From contig CP087208.1 of the NCBI GenBank assembly GCA_020912385.1, positions 1,488,001 through 1,552,000 on the forward strand: 64,000 nucleotides of DNA, given 5' to 3'. Below the pieces are notes generated by a model. It did no database searches, had not been told where the DNA came from, and was given only the letters and a program-made list of their open reading frames with translations. Position 1 is the first letter of the stretch; each line of letters begins with the position of its first letter. The position numbers and the translations under genes are program-made. Origin of the DNA: Neofusicoccum parvum (taxonomy: Eukaryota; Ascomycota; Dothideomycetes; Botryosphaeriales; Botryosphaeriaceae). Below, piece after piece: positions 39,799-52,187 of the stretch.

Positions 39799-41168
39799 TT
39801 ACGTCCCTTCCGAGAGAGGACCGACCTGCAACTCAAAGGATTGAACGGCGGCCGATGCAATAGGCAATGGAGCACCGATACTGCTAGCCTTTGCAACTGC
39901 CTTGGCCTGAGAGGTGCGTTAGCTAGACTGAACGACACTCTACAGGTTCTTGCACTGCTTACCAGCTTAATACCGATTTGCCTGGATTCCTCAATCTCTC
40001 GCAGATACCAGGGTCCTTGCTTCATCTTAGGCGCATAACGCTTGAATTGAACGTTCCAGCCAGCAGCCCCGCAGATAATATCGAACATTTGATCGGCATT
40101 CAGTCCGACAGCCTGGGTGAATCCCTGAGACTCGGCAGTCGCAGCCAAATGCACTCCGACCATGATGTCCTCAATGTCCTGAAGACTAATGACGGCGTGT
40201 GTTGCGTCGGTCGTGGCCTTTGTCTGCTGATGGATAGCGTCTCTAGAGCGCCCAGGAAGGAAAAGACGCCAAAGAGCAGCATCGTCCATGCCTGCCCAGC
40301 CAAGGTAGACGGTGGTTTGGTAGACCTGTTCAGCCGTCGCAACAAGCGGAACAGGGAAAGACTTCTCTCCAGCAGTTCTCACAATAATGGAGGAGTCCTT
40401 CTGACTGTTGGTCATGGCAGAGTAGACAGTCTCGTCGCCTTCGAGCGCATGCGGGATGCGACTCTCCATGATCCAGCTCGCGCCCTCACCAGACTGGAGG
40501 TGATCATAAACTTGCTGAGTGTTCAACCCCGCTCTTGCCGCAAGAGCCATGACTTCGGCAACCAGAGCAATGGCAATCTCTGGAATGACTTGATGGCACA
40601 CCTTGCCGTTTGCCCCAGATCCGGTCTCGCCGTTCGATGAGTCACTCCTCTGGATTCTGTAGATCCTGGAGCCAATAGCTCGGAGTACAGGATCAGCAAG
40701 TGTCATTCCGTCGTCGGTGCCACAGGCGAAAACCGTAAGAGTGCCATCGGCGGCTCCAGAGGCGCCGCCAGACACGGGGCAGTCGAGCAAGAAAATATCG
40801 GGGCGCCCGAATTCAGTATCGAGTCTTTTCCTGACCTCCTGGCAGTAGGCTCCTGGAACTGTGGAAGAGATGATGATGGCTGCGTTCTTGGGCAATCCAT
40901 GGACCGCTCCTGTATCCTCTTGGAACAACGCAGATGTGACTTGAGCGCTGTTTATGACGATGACAAGAAACACTTTGGTATTCTGAGCGGCTTCCTTGGG
41001 GCTCGAGGTTGCAGTTCCGCCGCTTTGCACAAATCTGTCAATGAGCTGAGGAACGATATCATATCCCGAGACCGCGAAGCCCTTCTTGATGAGATTTCTA
41101 TAGAACCCGATACCCATGGCACCCAGTCCACAGACGCTGACGCGAGGCAAGGGTTTGTTGACAGACAT
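39799..41168 (-). CDS. 3-hydroxyisobutyrate / L-threonate dehydrogenase-like protein
   Basis: Two exons (41168-39963 and 39906-39799; 56-base intron) join to an exact 437-codon frame. The start MSVNKPLPRVSVCGLGAMG fits a Rossmann N-terminus with GLGAMGIGF; upstream in-frame codons lack family likeness. The beta-hydroxyacid dehydrogenase core follows: LDCPVSGGASGAADGTL, then the catalytic Lys region NGKVCHQVIPEIAI (G-X3-K), and a second helical domain repeated C-terminally (GLNADQMFDIICGAAGWN, LREIEE). The double C-terminal domain is the form seen in fungal relatives of L-threonate dehydrogenase. The reaction is probably NAD-dependent oxidation of a 3-hydroxyacid. It is convergent with the reductase, and a Zn2Cys6 regulator lies upstream of it. 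Confidence 0.9.
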
Positions 41169-42143
41169 AAATGGTGGAGAAGTCGTAGGCGAAGTTGATT
41201 GTGATGGTATAATTCTCTCAGACGAAGCTTTGGTCGTTCTGGTATATATATGTCTCTTAACTGCGGTTTCCATCGAAGTTGGTGATATTATCGCTGTTAC
41301 CATCCGAGCCCCGCATTCAAATTCCCTTTTTCCGATCTCCCGATGCTTTCCCCTCTCGGATCCGGGCCATCGTTCGTGTTCGGCACCGAGTGGACCAGCT
41401 GCCACAATGTTGCGGCCAAGGGCCTTTCCGAAGTAAACTTTCCCTGATTTTATGCTTGCTCTAAATTATGGTCGTCACTGTTTTGTTCTCTGATCATCAC
41501 CCGTTTGTCTGATGGACGGTTGAGATCCGCCCTGAGACGGAGAGGAAGGAGGGGCTCTTTTCTACCTGCGCGACTACGGTCATACGGTAGTCAAAAAAAA
41601 CCTGTTCGGATGATAGGCGATATTAGATACTCGAGCTAGCATCAAGCGCTATATGCAAGAGGTGGTATTGTAGTAACTGAATGAATGGGTTTGGCTTTAT
41701 GATGTTGGGTATTGATTGTGGTGATGGCGGTATGTTGGCTACACAGCAAAGCAGGCAATGGAGTCGAAGGGAATTCGATGGATGTACGAGGGCTGGGTCA
41801 ACCTGAATCATACCAACAGCATTCATTTTTACGGCGCATTTTCGAAAATTCACAATTCATCACATGCCGAAAGCTGATATTGAATTAATAGCAAAAGCCG
41901 CTAGACAATTCCATTGCAAAATCAACAAGTTGGCTCTATATCGACGTCCTTCATTGGAAAGGGACGCGCTTCTCCTTAGTACTCTCGAGTCACGCGTGGT
42001 GTCGGTAACAATTTGTGTCTCTCGAGTAGTCGGGCACCTTGGTAATTTCCACGACCAGCACTCTGGGACTTGACTGGTATTTATCGAAAGATCCGGATGC
42101 TGTGCTGTGTTAATGAGACCTGATCGGCGAATCTTCATGTGTA
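41169..42143. other. Intergenic region between dehydrogenase and regulator
   Basis: Promoter of the dehydrogenase (TA-repeat TATATATA near 41243 read on either strand) and 3' flank of the Zn2Cys6 gene. Short frames at 41623-42138 show no support. Confidence 0.5.
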
Positions 42144-44539
42144 CTAGCAGTTGGGTTGGAAGGCATCATCATTGTTCTGCCAACTGTTTAGATCGAATAC
42201 CAGGGATGAGGGGTTCATCATCCAGTTAGGGGTCTCCAGAAGCTGGTCCAGAGTATTTTGGCGATCGACACCATCATACCCCATGCCTGATGTTGTTGAA
42301 GGATCCCTCATGACGTTGGCTGGGAGCTGAAACTGGGCATTAGAAGTAGCTGGGTTGACAGAGCCGTAGTGGGCCGATGCTCCGTCAAGTTGGTCTTCGT
42401 AACCAAAATTAGTCGGCTCTGGCTGGATGTGGGCCGACGCCCCGGGGTGCTGCAACAAACGGACCTGTATTAATTGGTGGAAGAACCGGTCGTGGTAATC
42501 AGCGAGTATGTGGGAGATGCCTGCCACGGTGGTAAAGATTTCCCGCGCATTTGAATCATCTCGGTGTCTGGAGATCTCCAGTGCGAATATGCCTTCGAGA
42601 GGTTAGTGAAGCTCTGCAATCAAAGTGTCCGGACTTGCCAGTGAATGTCAAGGATAGAACTGTATAGTTCGTGGCCCATGTGAGGTGCCACTTGTAAGAC
42701 TCTGATTGCAAAACGAAACGCAATTGGTCCATTGCGATGGACATGACAAAGTCGATGACTTCCGAGGAAGCGCTGCTCAGGTCCTTGATTGCCACTGAAA
42801 GCTGTTGGCTCCCACTAATTCGGCCGATCGTCGCACATCCAAGGAAGATCAAGGCGTAGCGCTTCTGACCACGAAGGCTTGTTCTCTGAAACGAAGACAC
42901 GTCGTAACCACAATCTGTCGATGGTTAGTTTACTGCCCACTCATTGATCAAACAGTGGACGTGCCTGGGGAGTTGCAGGAGAACAAAGTGTCCACCCACC
43001 TTTATGGAGCCCATCCCAGTATTGGAACCATTCCTCGAACCTGACTTCCATGCGCCGCAACTGGTGTAAGCCGTTGTCCTCGAGGTCCTCTATCGAGACG
43101 ATTACGGATAAGAACTCATCTACCAGGACGTCAGCCAGGTTCTGGTGTCTCCTTGTCTAAACTTCAGACCTCTAATTTGCACTGCCTCAACCAGAGCCGC
43201 GAGTCTCATGTTGGGGGGATGAGCCCGCGCCTGGTAAGTGAAATTCGCCAGGTCAGGGGCCGAAACTTTAGCAATTCGAGACGTTCTGGCCGTCCCTATT
43301 GCAATTTCTCGCTCAATGAAGCAAAGTGCAAGCCAGACTCTCGCTCTCCGGATAACCTGGCGTTGGCATTCGGAGTGGCTGACAAGACTTGGCTGGTCAG
43401 GCATCTGCTCGTGTGACATGGCCTTATCAAGCCCGAGATCAAGGGCCATCTGTAGGGCGTGGCCGATGGCAAACCAGGTACTCTCGGAGTATGCGACCAG
43501 GAGAACCATCCCTTGTACGCTCCCGAGAGACGCTGGATGGTTGAATAAGCTCGCCACGACGAGTTCCTTGACCTCCCTTAGACATTGCTCTTGAAGCAGA
43601 GGTCGGTCAATGCAAGAGGCCAGGGTGAGTATAACAGCAAAACAGAACGGCTCACGAGAGCGCAATGTCTCAAAGCTGTCAAGGATCGGGTCGAAGATGG
43701 GAAGAAAGCTGCTTGCACTGACCATAAATCTAGGATCTCGTCAGCGACCCCAGTCCTCTTCGAAGATGAGAAATCTTACGTATTGAACAGTTTTCTTGCT
43801 TGTCGCTGATCCAGTATGCCCTTTGAGATGACGTCTTCCTGTTTAGTTTCTCTCCCAAACAAAAGCCCCGGGCGAGGGACTGAGCGCTGATCAGCACTGC
43901 AACTTCCATCGGTAAGAGTCAAGGACCGGCGGCGGAAAGAATTCCCATATTGACTCATGTTTTGCATGGCAGAAACAGGGGCTCGCAAATCGTCGGGCGT
44001 GAGTTCCGAAGGCTGGGTTGTTGGGGTGTCACGATATGCCTCAGCCTCGGCCAGAGAACTTCCCGCACTCGGAGCACTGCCTGTCACGAAGTCATGCGAT
44101 GGGGGCGGGACTGAAGCTGGGGGCAGGCTTGAATCCGCAGGAGCCGTTTGTGTAGTATTCGGTCGCGCGAGGTCGGTGGGGCTTTTCGGGTCGGTGTTTG
44201 GCTCCGTCGGGAGGCTGCCAGGCTGTCAGTGATGACAGCTTCACAGGCACCTGCTCCTCAACCCACGAACCTCCTGGCGCATACACTACCGCGCGTGATG
44301 GTTGTCTGTCTCTTACGAGATCCAACGGTGTCATATACGCATTGGATCGCATTGTCGTGGCAGCGCTGACAGGTGCAATCGTTCTTGCGCTCGCACTTCA
44401 GCTTGTGTTTTCTGCACGTTCGGCATGCCTTGAACCGTCTCCCGACATATGGATTGTACTCAATCGTGTTCTGGAATCGGGACAACGGCGTGGATTGCAT
44501 GCTCTTAGCGTCTCCAGGGCCCTGAAGCTTGCCGTGCAT
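42144..44539 (-). CDS. Zn2Cys6 fungal transcription factor
   Basis: Start MHGKLQGPGDAK at 44539; an in-frame ATG at 44647 is an alternative. Exon 1 (to 44285) carries the binuclear cluster CRTCRKHKLKCERKNDC...CQRCHDNAIQC near residues 39-67. Exon 2 is 44222-43780 and exon 3 starts at 43729 (introns 62 and 50 bases). Exon 3 opens the fungal regulatory middle homology region (FLPIFDPILDSFETL, SYSEST-like SESTWFAIGHALQMALDLGLD). Further pieces run VDEFLSVIVSIEDLEDNG, DCGYDVSSFQRTSLR, and a C-terminal Pro/Asn-rich tail ending at 42144. One join near 43140 is doubtful: the frames on either side fit only with a short 41-base intron or a one-base indel. Likely local regulator of the dehydrogenase/reductase/aldolase group, by proximity only. 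Confidence 0.85.
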
Positions 44540-46066
44540 GTCCGACCCTCCTGATGACAAGGGGACGTGATTGTGTATGTGTGGGAACGGCAAAAACCTG
44601 AATCTGGGTGGGGTGAGTTGGAGGAGCGGGGATGGGCTGGCGATCATCGGCAGAAAGATTTTCCTGAGGAACTCATCTATGGAAGTCTACGCGGGCTCCG
44701 ATTGGCAGATGACAAGCTGGCGCGTGAAACCCCATCTGAAGACGTCCACTGCCTAGTCGAGTTGTTTAATGTTAGCGAGTTGAAGATCCGCGGTCAGGAT
44801 GGGACTAACAGTACACTCAAAGGCTTCTATGATATGACATCAGGCCTCATGGCTCAAGCCGGTCTGTCATTAGACTTACCGGGTTCAACCTTCGGCGCCG
44901 ACAAGCCCCGGTCTAAGTATTCGCTGTTTACCAAATCTGGTAATCGGCGCCGAGCCGTTGCTTCGCCCCACCTCTCGGTGCTTGGAATGGCCAACATCTT
45001 GATGTCGACTGCAGCAGATAGCCTGTCGACCGACCTGTTTAAGGATCTGACGATCCGTGTTACAATCAAATGCGCAGGTATGGGTGTAGAGTACGCATAG
45101 ACTTTATCAGGGAGAAGGCAAGAGAATCGGCAGATACCTGCTTTGCGGGAGCGCATCTACATGTTCTTCGTTCTTGTTGTCACGTTATACTGCTGTTCGT
45201 CCTTCACTACTTCTCCTAGTAATATTCGAAATGATTTACAGTAAGCCTTCCAGCGCTATGTAGTCCACCATTACGCTGGTATTGCTTTCCGTTTGGCTTT
45301 CCTAGTATACCCCTTCTGGGTTTGCATGATCAAATCGTCTGTTTTTAAGACCTGTGATGGAGAGTCCGAGCTGTCGCGATATTGCAATCCCACAGCCAGA
45401 GGTGGTAGACGAAAAGCTCATTAACCTCCCGTGGATGGTCTTTGTAGAACCAGTGTCGTTGGAGCTCTTATTTTTTGAGTAGGCTACGAGTGAGGTCAGG
45501 CCTGGTAGCCCGTAGATGAGCACTCGTCAGATACACCTTGGACCGGGTGCGGTAATAAGCTTGGAGAGGACTGAGAGGTGATCGTATAGTCACGCTGCGT
45601 GGGCAACGTCGGGCCTTCGTAGAATGAAAAGAGTGCCAAGCCGAAGAACTCTATTTATTTCTCGTATTAGAAATAAATCCATCTGAATTCAGTGTCGGTA
45701 CTGCTATTTCCGTACGTGTAATAGTTCAATGGATGATCGCCGGGCAAGTGCGGCGTGCGGGGATTCTGATTGGCCAGTCCAGTCCGCAGCAGTGCTATCC
45801 CTTTGTTGACAGTGCAAGACAAAGAGTAACCATATGTACACTAATAGTAGAAGTGGAATCAAAGCCAGCCGTATATTCTGCCCGCGGTTTGTGCCTCACC
45901 GTAGCTGAGCGGCTTTCTCGACGCCTACAAGCACCATGTTCAAATGCCCCGTGAAATGACGCAATGACTAGGAATACTGTCGTCACTTTCAGTTTTCCCA
46001 AGTCAAAATCAATTGGAATGTTGGTTGGCGCGTCACACACCTTTCCTGCGCAAAACTCTGACGAAA
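44540..46066. other. Long intergenic region, divergent promoters
   Basis: Upstream of the Zn2Cys6 gene (minus) and the PHP-domain gene (plus). A 177-codon plus frame at 44567-45100 lacks homology or introns and is not called. Nothing else recognised. Confidence 0.45.
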
Positions 46067-48568
46067 ATGAAAACCCTCACAGAGCCAGAATTGCGCGAGC
46101 TCGCTGGGGATTACTCGGCACCAGAAGGCCTTTACCAACGGATCAAGTCCATGCCATTTCTGGGAACTTTGACGTGCAATGTGAACACTTTGACCGCTGG
46201 AGAATGGACAGAAGTCACTGTTGAATACACTGTCGGCGGGAGCGGGCTGGCTGATGGTGCGTGGATTAAGGGAACGTTCAAATTCTACTCCGTGAGTCTT
46301 GTTGCAAAACCAAAAGTGTAAACGCTAAGGGTCCTACAGGACTGGGCGCTCTTTCAAACATCAGATCCGACGAGAGACAACTATGTGTCGGCCGAGTATA
46401 TCCCTGCAGAGCTTCTGCCAGGCCAAGACCCGGCCACCGTGCAGGAGCTGTCCGTCCGCTTTGACCAGAAAGGCCACGAGCGACCGTTCCAAAAGGCAGT
46501 CATCATTGACATTGTCGATGGTTACCTGAATCCTGGAGACAAGATCGTGGTACGCCTTGGTGACCGCCGCTTTGGTGCACGTGGGACCCGAGCCCAAACA
46601 TTTGTCGAAGACAAGTTCCTGATGAGGTGGTACATTGATCCCGTGGGGACGTCGAGGTTTGCTGCCATCAAACCCGACATTGCCATCCCAATCGTCTCAG
46701 GACCAGTGCATCAGATAAAAGCAGTGACGCCGAGGTTGTGTAGGCCAGGAGCGGATTTCTCGGTGTATATCCACGCAGAGGATATCTGGGGAAATGCCAC
46801 GCAAAACCTCGACCACGTCACGGCTTTCCTTCGGATCATCCCGGAGGAATCTGGTGATAAGGAAGAAGCATGGAGTAGCGAGCTGCCCGTACCAGCATCA
46901 GGTTGGACTTACGCCAACTTCACAGGTCTCTCGCTTCCCGCCGAAGGCCATTACCGCATCCACGCCCGCCTTCACGACAGCCTGAACAACCAGGAGTGGA
47001 CCGCAGTAGAGCTGCTGACCATCAGCGCCGGCATCCCAGTCCCTCGCATCCTCTTCGCCGACCTCCACGTCCACTCGGACGACACCGTCGGCACCAACTC
47101 CAGCGCCTACAACTTCTCCTACGCCCAGCTCATCGCCGGCCTCGATATCATCGGCTACACGGCCAACGACTTCCACATCACCGCCGCGCGCTGGGCCACC
47201 ACGCTCAACCTGATCGCCGCCCTCAACGCCGCGCACCGCGGCCGGCTCGTCATCTTCCCGGGCACCGAGTGGTGCGGCAACAGCGCCGCGGGCGGCGACC
47301 ACAACGTCGTCTTCCTGGACGACCCGCAGACGCGCGCCCCGGAGTTCCCGCTCGACCGCCGCGGCGACGTCGCCCGCAGCTTCGAGTGGAACGAGGACAT
47401 GGGCGCGGCCGCGCAGCTCGCGCCCGGCGCCTGGCCGCTCGACGACGTCTACGCGACGTACGCGCGCGACGCGCCCGGCCACCTGCTGATCCCGCACGTC
47501 GGCGGCCGGCGGTGTAGCCTCGCATGGCACCACCCGCGCCTGGAGCGGCTGGTGGAGATCGGGTCCGCGTGGGGCCAGTTCGAGTGGTTGGTTAGGGACG
47601 CGGTGAGGAGGGGGTGGAAGATGGGCGTGTGCGCGAACAGCGACGAGCATCGTGGGCGCTGCGGTGGGGGCGTGCCTGGGACCGCGGTGTTCGGGACCAA
47701 GGGCGGGCTGACGGGTGTGCTGAGTGAGGAGCTGGAGAGGGGGGCGGTGGGGAAGGCGCTGAGGGCGCGCAGGACGTTTGCGACGAGTGGAGAGAGACTC
47801 GTAGGTCTTCTCAGGACAGAAGATGGAACGTTTTTGCAGGGGGATGAACTGGATGTCGATGCGAACAAGCCCGTAACACTGCTGTACGAAGTATATGGCT
47901 CGCGAGGGTTCTCAGAGATCCAGGCTTTTGACGCTTCGGGTTCCTTTTTTGAACGGAATCTCTGGGAGCAACGCAGAAACGGATCAAACAAGTCCGTTCT
48001 TCGAGTAACGTGGGGCGGGGCGCGGCTGTATGACCGCTACAGGGAAGCTGTCTGGGACGGAATTATCTCGATTGAGAGCGGGAGCCGTATTCAACGTATT
48101 CAGCCGTTCGGAGGAGCAACTTACAGTCCAGAAGAGGAAATAACTCTACAGGATGGAAACAGAGTCACCTTCAGCACACGGACTAGCGGCGACTCTGACG
48201 GAGTCAATCTCTTCTTCGAGGGTGACATCCCTCCCAAATCAATTCACATATCGGGCACGCTGGGAGGATACGTCAAGATTGGTAATCCACTAAGTGGAAA
48301 TCCTCATAAGCCGCAGCCGACTTTCGACACCGTTGTACATCTCGACGAGGCATCTCAGCCCGGTGGTTCCATCTACAATCTTCACGGTGGGGCTGAGTTG
48401 TTCATTCAGGTGCAAGCAGTCCCAGACCTGACACTACCGAAAGTTGTCTGTGGTAGCTTCAAAGTTGATGGAGGAGAGTCTGGGGAAGAAAGGGCGGTTT
48501 TTCTGGTAGCAAGAGAGTGGGACGGGGGAAAGGTTGTCACGAGTCCGCTTTTCCTGAAATACGTGTAG
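46067..48568 (+). CDS. PHP-domain / DUF3604-type metal-dependent protein
   Basis: Exons 46067-46291 and 46340-48568 (48-base intron) join to an exact 817-codon frame starting MKTLTEPELRELAG. The N-terminal 250 residues are beta-rich. A PHP-like metal site begins near residue 318 with FADLHVHSDDTVG, then GLDIIGYTANDFH, IFPGTEWCGN, GGDHNVVFL, HLLIPHVGGRR and CANSDEHRGR: the spread His/Asp/Glu ligands of PHP/DUF3604 phosphoesterase-like enzymes. The C-terminal 250 residues are again beta-rich. No signal peptide. DUF3604 proteins are best known in bacteria and are little studied in fungi, so substrate and role are unknown. The GC-rich catalytic part generates long antisense frames (46898-47650) that I reject. 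Confidence 0.88.
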
Positions 48569-48681
48569 GCTGTAGCAGCTGCTCTCTACCGATGCGACAT
48601 ACTCGTGCTTTAGATAGTATTACTATCGTTTTGGTTTCTGAGACTATGGTCTGAGTGGTTCATGCTCTGTAGTAAAATTGA

Positions 48682-49966
48682 TCAAGCAAGGACAGCCATT
48701 CCCTGCGCATTCTTCCCGACGCCGAGGCTCGTCAATTCAAAATGCTGAATCATCTTCCCCGATCCTTTTCCTCCGGAAACATCCAGAACCGTTACAGCAG
48801 CAGCTGTTGTGCCATTTCCTGGGGACAGAGCGTAAACGAAGTTGCCCGCCGCTTTGAGATCAATGAGCCCTGGGTCGCCGTTCGGGGACAGGTCAAGCGT
48901 CGATATGATGCTGGCATCGTCAAGACTCATCTCCACGACGTGGTTCACACCGACGTCGGTCACAAATGCGCTGCCCGTGGCCTGTGAAATGGTCGCCCAG
49001 CACGTAGCTTTCTGGTCACCGATGGCTTGCTTCGCGACGAGAGTCGCCTCATCAGTCGATCCATCCACAGACAGCACGGCACCACCGAACGACGCGTCAG
49101 TGACAAACACAGATGAGCTTCCAGGGATTATGGCAGATCCAAAAAGTACAGCTGTGCCTTGGGGCGAGCTCCGCGTATCCTGCATCGAAAGACTGGCTGC
49201 ACCTGAGCAAGCGTTCTGTTGGACCGGGAAAACAGAGAAAAAGCCTGTGTTGTTGACTGTTGGGTCACCCTTGACCGTTGTGAACAGGCGAGACTCGTCC
49301 TGAGAGAAGAAAACTTGCGACACTGTATTGGTAGGGCCGACCGGCGGAGTTGTTTGTCCAAGGTCGATCTGGCGCAGGCCGTCCATGTTCTCAAGACCAG
49401 TGGTCGAGGAGAATGAGGAGCAGGAGATGCCTGCTTTCGCGCCAGTGGACCCCACGCAGACAAGGTTGTTCCTACCTGACGCGGCAACTGTATTAGGAAA
49501 TTCACCTGGGACTGCAACGGGTTGGCCGACAATGCTGAGTTTGGTAGGATCGGACGCTGAGATGGACATCATGGTGAGGATGTTGGAACCGGCATTGACT
49601 GCAAACAGGTTCTACGCACATATTAATAATTAAACTAAGAAAGTCAGACAAGCAACGTAGACCTACCTTTCCGGCAATTGTCAACGACGATTGGCCTACC
49701 AGTGCGTCCGGGGCTGCAGTGGTGTTCGTTGCTCCGTCTATGGAATTAGATCCCGCACCACAAGTGGAAGTAACGGTCCCGTCCGAGAGAGTACCGTCTG
49801 CGGCAATAGGCACTGCAACCACTGCATTCTCCGCATCGTTGGTGAGAAAATAGATTGCACCTCCGTTGGTTTGGTGTCTTTGTTTTCGATGGGGACTCGG
49901 CGCACCCGCAGCAAGCGTGCTCAACAAAACTCCCCAAAGAAGAATGGCTGGGAGAAGGGTATACAT
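48682..49966 (-). CDS. Secreted beta-propeller protein, 3-carboxymuconate cyclase-like
   Basis: Exons 49966-49667 and 49611-48682 (55-base intron) join to an exact 409-codon frame. Signal peptide MYTLLPAILLWGVLLSTLAAG. The rest shows the repeating blades of lactonase/3-carboxymuconate cyclase-like propellers: GAIYFLTNDAENAVVAVPI, NLFAVNAGSNILTMMSI, VSQVFFSQDESRLFTTVKG, GSAFVTDVGVNHVVEMSL and NFVYALSPGNGTT. Secreted fungal members are abundant surface glycoproteins; enzyme activity is not shown for most of them. TATAAAAG on the minus strand lies 121 bases upstream. Confidence 0.85.
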
Positions 49967-50964
49967 GGTGCTGAAAAAGTAGTGTCGGTTGGTGAAAGAG
50001 AATATATTGAAAGATAATGACAAAGATCCAGCTTGTCTTTCAAAAGAATGTCTTGAACAGCCTTCTCGAGTGTGTGCCCATCACACCTTTTATACCACTA
50101 ATCATTCTAATCTTGCATTGATGGAACGAATTCCGTGCACTGGATCTGTAATGTTGCAGCAGCCGCCGAGTTTCTGGCACTCTGCTTGGGCGTTGGTGTA
50201 TTCCACTTGATGGAGGATTGATTATTCGATCAGTATTTCCTAATTCAAAAAGGCTCACCACCAGCACTGATGCAGAAAAGAGGTCGAAAGTTTGATCGAC
50301 GCGCAACTATTCCCAAAAAGGTAAGATTTGATCAGTGATCAGGAAGGAGCCATTAGGAAACATGGTATGTGTCAAGATTGGTATCAGCGTCATGTACGAG
50401 CCGAACACGACAAATATTGACAACGTGATAAGCAGCAGCCAACATTATGAAAATTCAGTTATTCGATGAGCGATTGGCTATTCTCGGTCCCAAAACCAAC
50501 AGAGGCAAGGCATGAAAGCCGGGGTGGGGGCGCCGGATCGTGGGCTCGTGAAACGTTTCTGCGCACCCTTCCAACACATTCCGTCATCCTTGCCACTTGA
50601 GTTGTCTCAAAACCTCTTCCAGATCTTTATCTTCAATATTTAGCGCAGTCTGCCAGGATGCGACGTCCGCTCGTAGTCTCATTTAACAACAACCACCTTT
50701 GTACATCAATTCAACTGCAACCACAAAATCTCCGGCTTGAGGATCTCACCAACGAAAAACTATTGAGCTCTCAGCAGAGGCTTGTCATTTGTTTTCTCAA
50801 TGAAATTCAGATTCCGTCCGCATCTTTCCAATTCAAACGGTGTGTACTTTTACTTCAAGATCGGCCACAATCTTCGCTCTTTGAAAATATATTCCAATCG
50901 TGCTTTCTATTGCCACCCTAATTGCGTTCTGGTTTACACAATATCAAAAACAATCATCTCTAAG
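49967..50964. other. Divergent promoter region between propeller and bZIP genes
   Basis: Contains the propeller TATA box (50087-50094) and, to the right, the unresolved 5' part of the bZIP gene. Plus-strand frames beginning at 50658 and 50802 may be its leader or first exon, but I could not join them. Confidence 0.45.
50087..50094 (-). promoter_or_regulatory. TATA box of the beta-propeller gene
   Basis: Read on the minus strand as TATAAAAG, 121 bases before the ATG at 49966. Confidence 0.55.
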
Positions 50965-52165
50965 ACTCTGAGCCAGACTCCGATCACCGACGAGCAGCAT
51001 CTGAGAACGCTCTGTCAAAGCGCCGGGAGCAAGTTCGAAGAGCACAACGGTATACCCATGGAAGATTTTCAGTTCTGTTGCCTACTAACTTCTATAAACT
51101 ATCTCAGAAGCCATCGTGAGCGGAAAGAAGCTTACATGAAGTCCTTGGAAATGGAGGTTCTTCAACTACGAACTAACGAAGCCAACCTCATGCAAGAGAC
51201 GAAGAGGCTTTATGCTGCCATAGAGAGACTGAAAGCAACGTTGGATCTGCATGGAATTCCACATGAAGTATCCTCTGGTGCCTCTGGTCCTGAGGATTTA
51301 TCAACCGTATCAGTCGTCACAATCACAGACTTCCATGAAGAACGTAGGATCCGCGTAAGAAAGCCGGCGCCTCATCAGATGTCGACAGACAATACTTTCT
51401 CTCCATCAGCTGGATTTTCAACGCTACATGGCCAGAAAGACGAGCTGCCCCGACAGGAGGACAATAATGCGTGGAGCTTCAAAGACAATTATCAATGTGA
51501 GTGTTGAGAATTAGTAAACGCAACTTTTGACTGATATGTTTATCTCCAGCTCCTACGAATGCTACCAGTGGTCCTGAGGACCCAATTTCGTTTAGAGAAA
51601 CTTCAACCTGCATGAGGGACCTTGATTCAACGAGTCTCGGAATCGAGTTTGTTTTGACGTGAGTAATTCCCAGGGCACAACTGATGTTTACAGTAGCTGA
51701 CAGCCCTGGCAACAAGCCTCGAAAGTCCTTGCCTCCCACATATGGAGGACAGCTTAAACGAATCATCCGCACCTCCTGGACATGCTCTTACGGCTTCCGC
51801 TCCTTTACTCTTCAGAGCTCATTACGGGCCACAGACCCCTAGACCCCCGTGCTGGGATGTGCCCAACGTGGGCTTGGACCGTCTTTTGGATCTTTCTTCA
51901 CAGTTGGAATTAGCGGAGGAGATAACACCAGTGCAAGCCTGGGATTACATCAGACGTCATGCTGCATTCAATGGGCTTGACATCGAACGACTCCGGGACC
52001 TGACGGGCAAATTACTAAAGCACGTGGAATGCCATGGGTGAGCTCCATTCAATCATCGTTGCAAGCAGTTGAACTAAATCGCGTTGCAGGTTTGGCGCAG
52101 TAATTGAACTTGACACATTTGAGAGCTTAGCACACGAAGCGATTGTAGCCGGGCGCTTTTTCTGA
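50965..52165 (+). CDS. bZIP transcription factor (5' end unresolved)
   Basis: Supported exons: from about 50965 to 51049, 51108-51496, 51550-51658, 51717-52037 and 52090-52165, all in frame. The first junction rebuilds the basic region KRREQVRRAQR-SHRERKEAYM, and the leucine zipper follows (LEMEVLQLRTNEANLMQE, KRLYAAIERLKATLDLHG). Later exons carry a conserved C-terminal domain of this fungal bZIP group: GIEFVLT, LESPCLPHMED, GHALTASAPLLF, EEITPVQAWDYIRRH, LLKHVECHG and GAVIELDTFESLAHEAI, with a stop at 52163-52165. Only with this intron set does the basic region appear; the single long frame 50782-51507 gives a wrong N-terminus. An in-frame TAA just before 50965 means a 5' exon with the ATG is still missing. 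Confidence 0.85.
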
Positions 52166-52187
52166 GCGGCTCGGTTTCACAGTGTTC

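Noticed and set aside
44567..45100. 177-codon plus-strand frame
   Set aside because: Starts without an ATG and shows no homology-like text; overlaps the regulator promoter.
46898..47650. 250-codon minus-strand and 204-codon plus-strand extra frames
   Set aside because: Arg/Ala/Pro-rich shadows of the GC-rich catalytic part of the PHP-domain gene.
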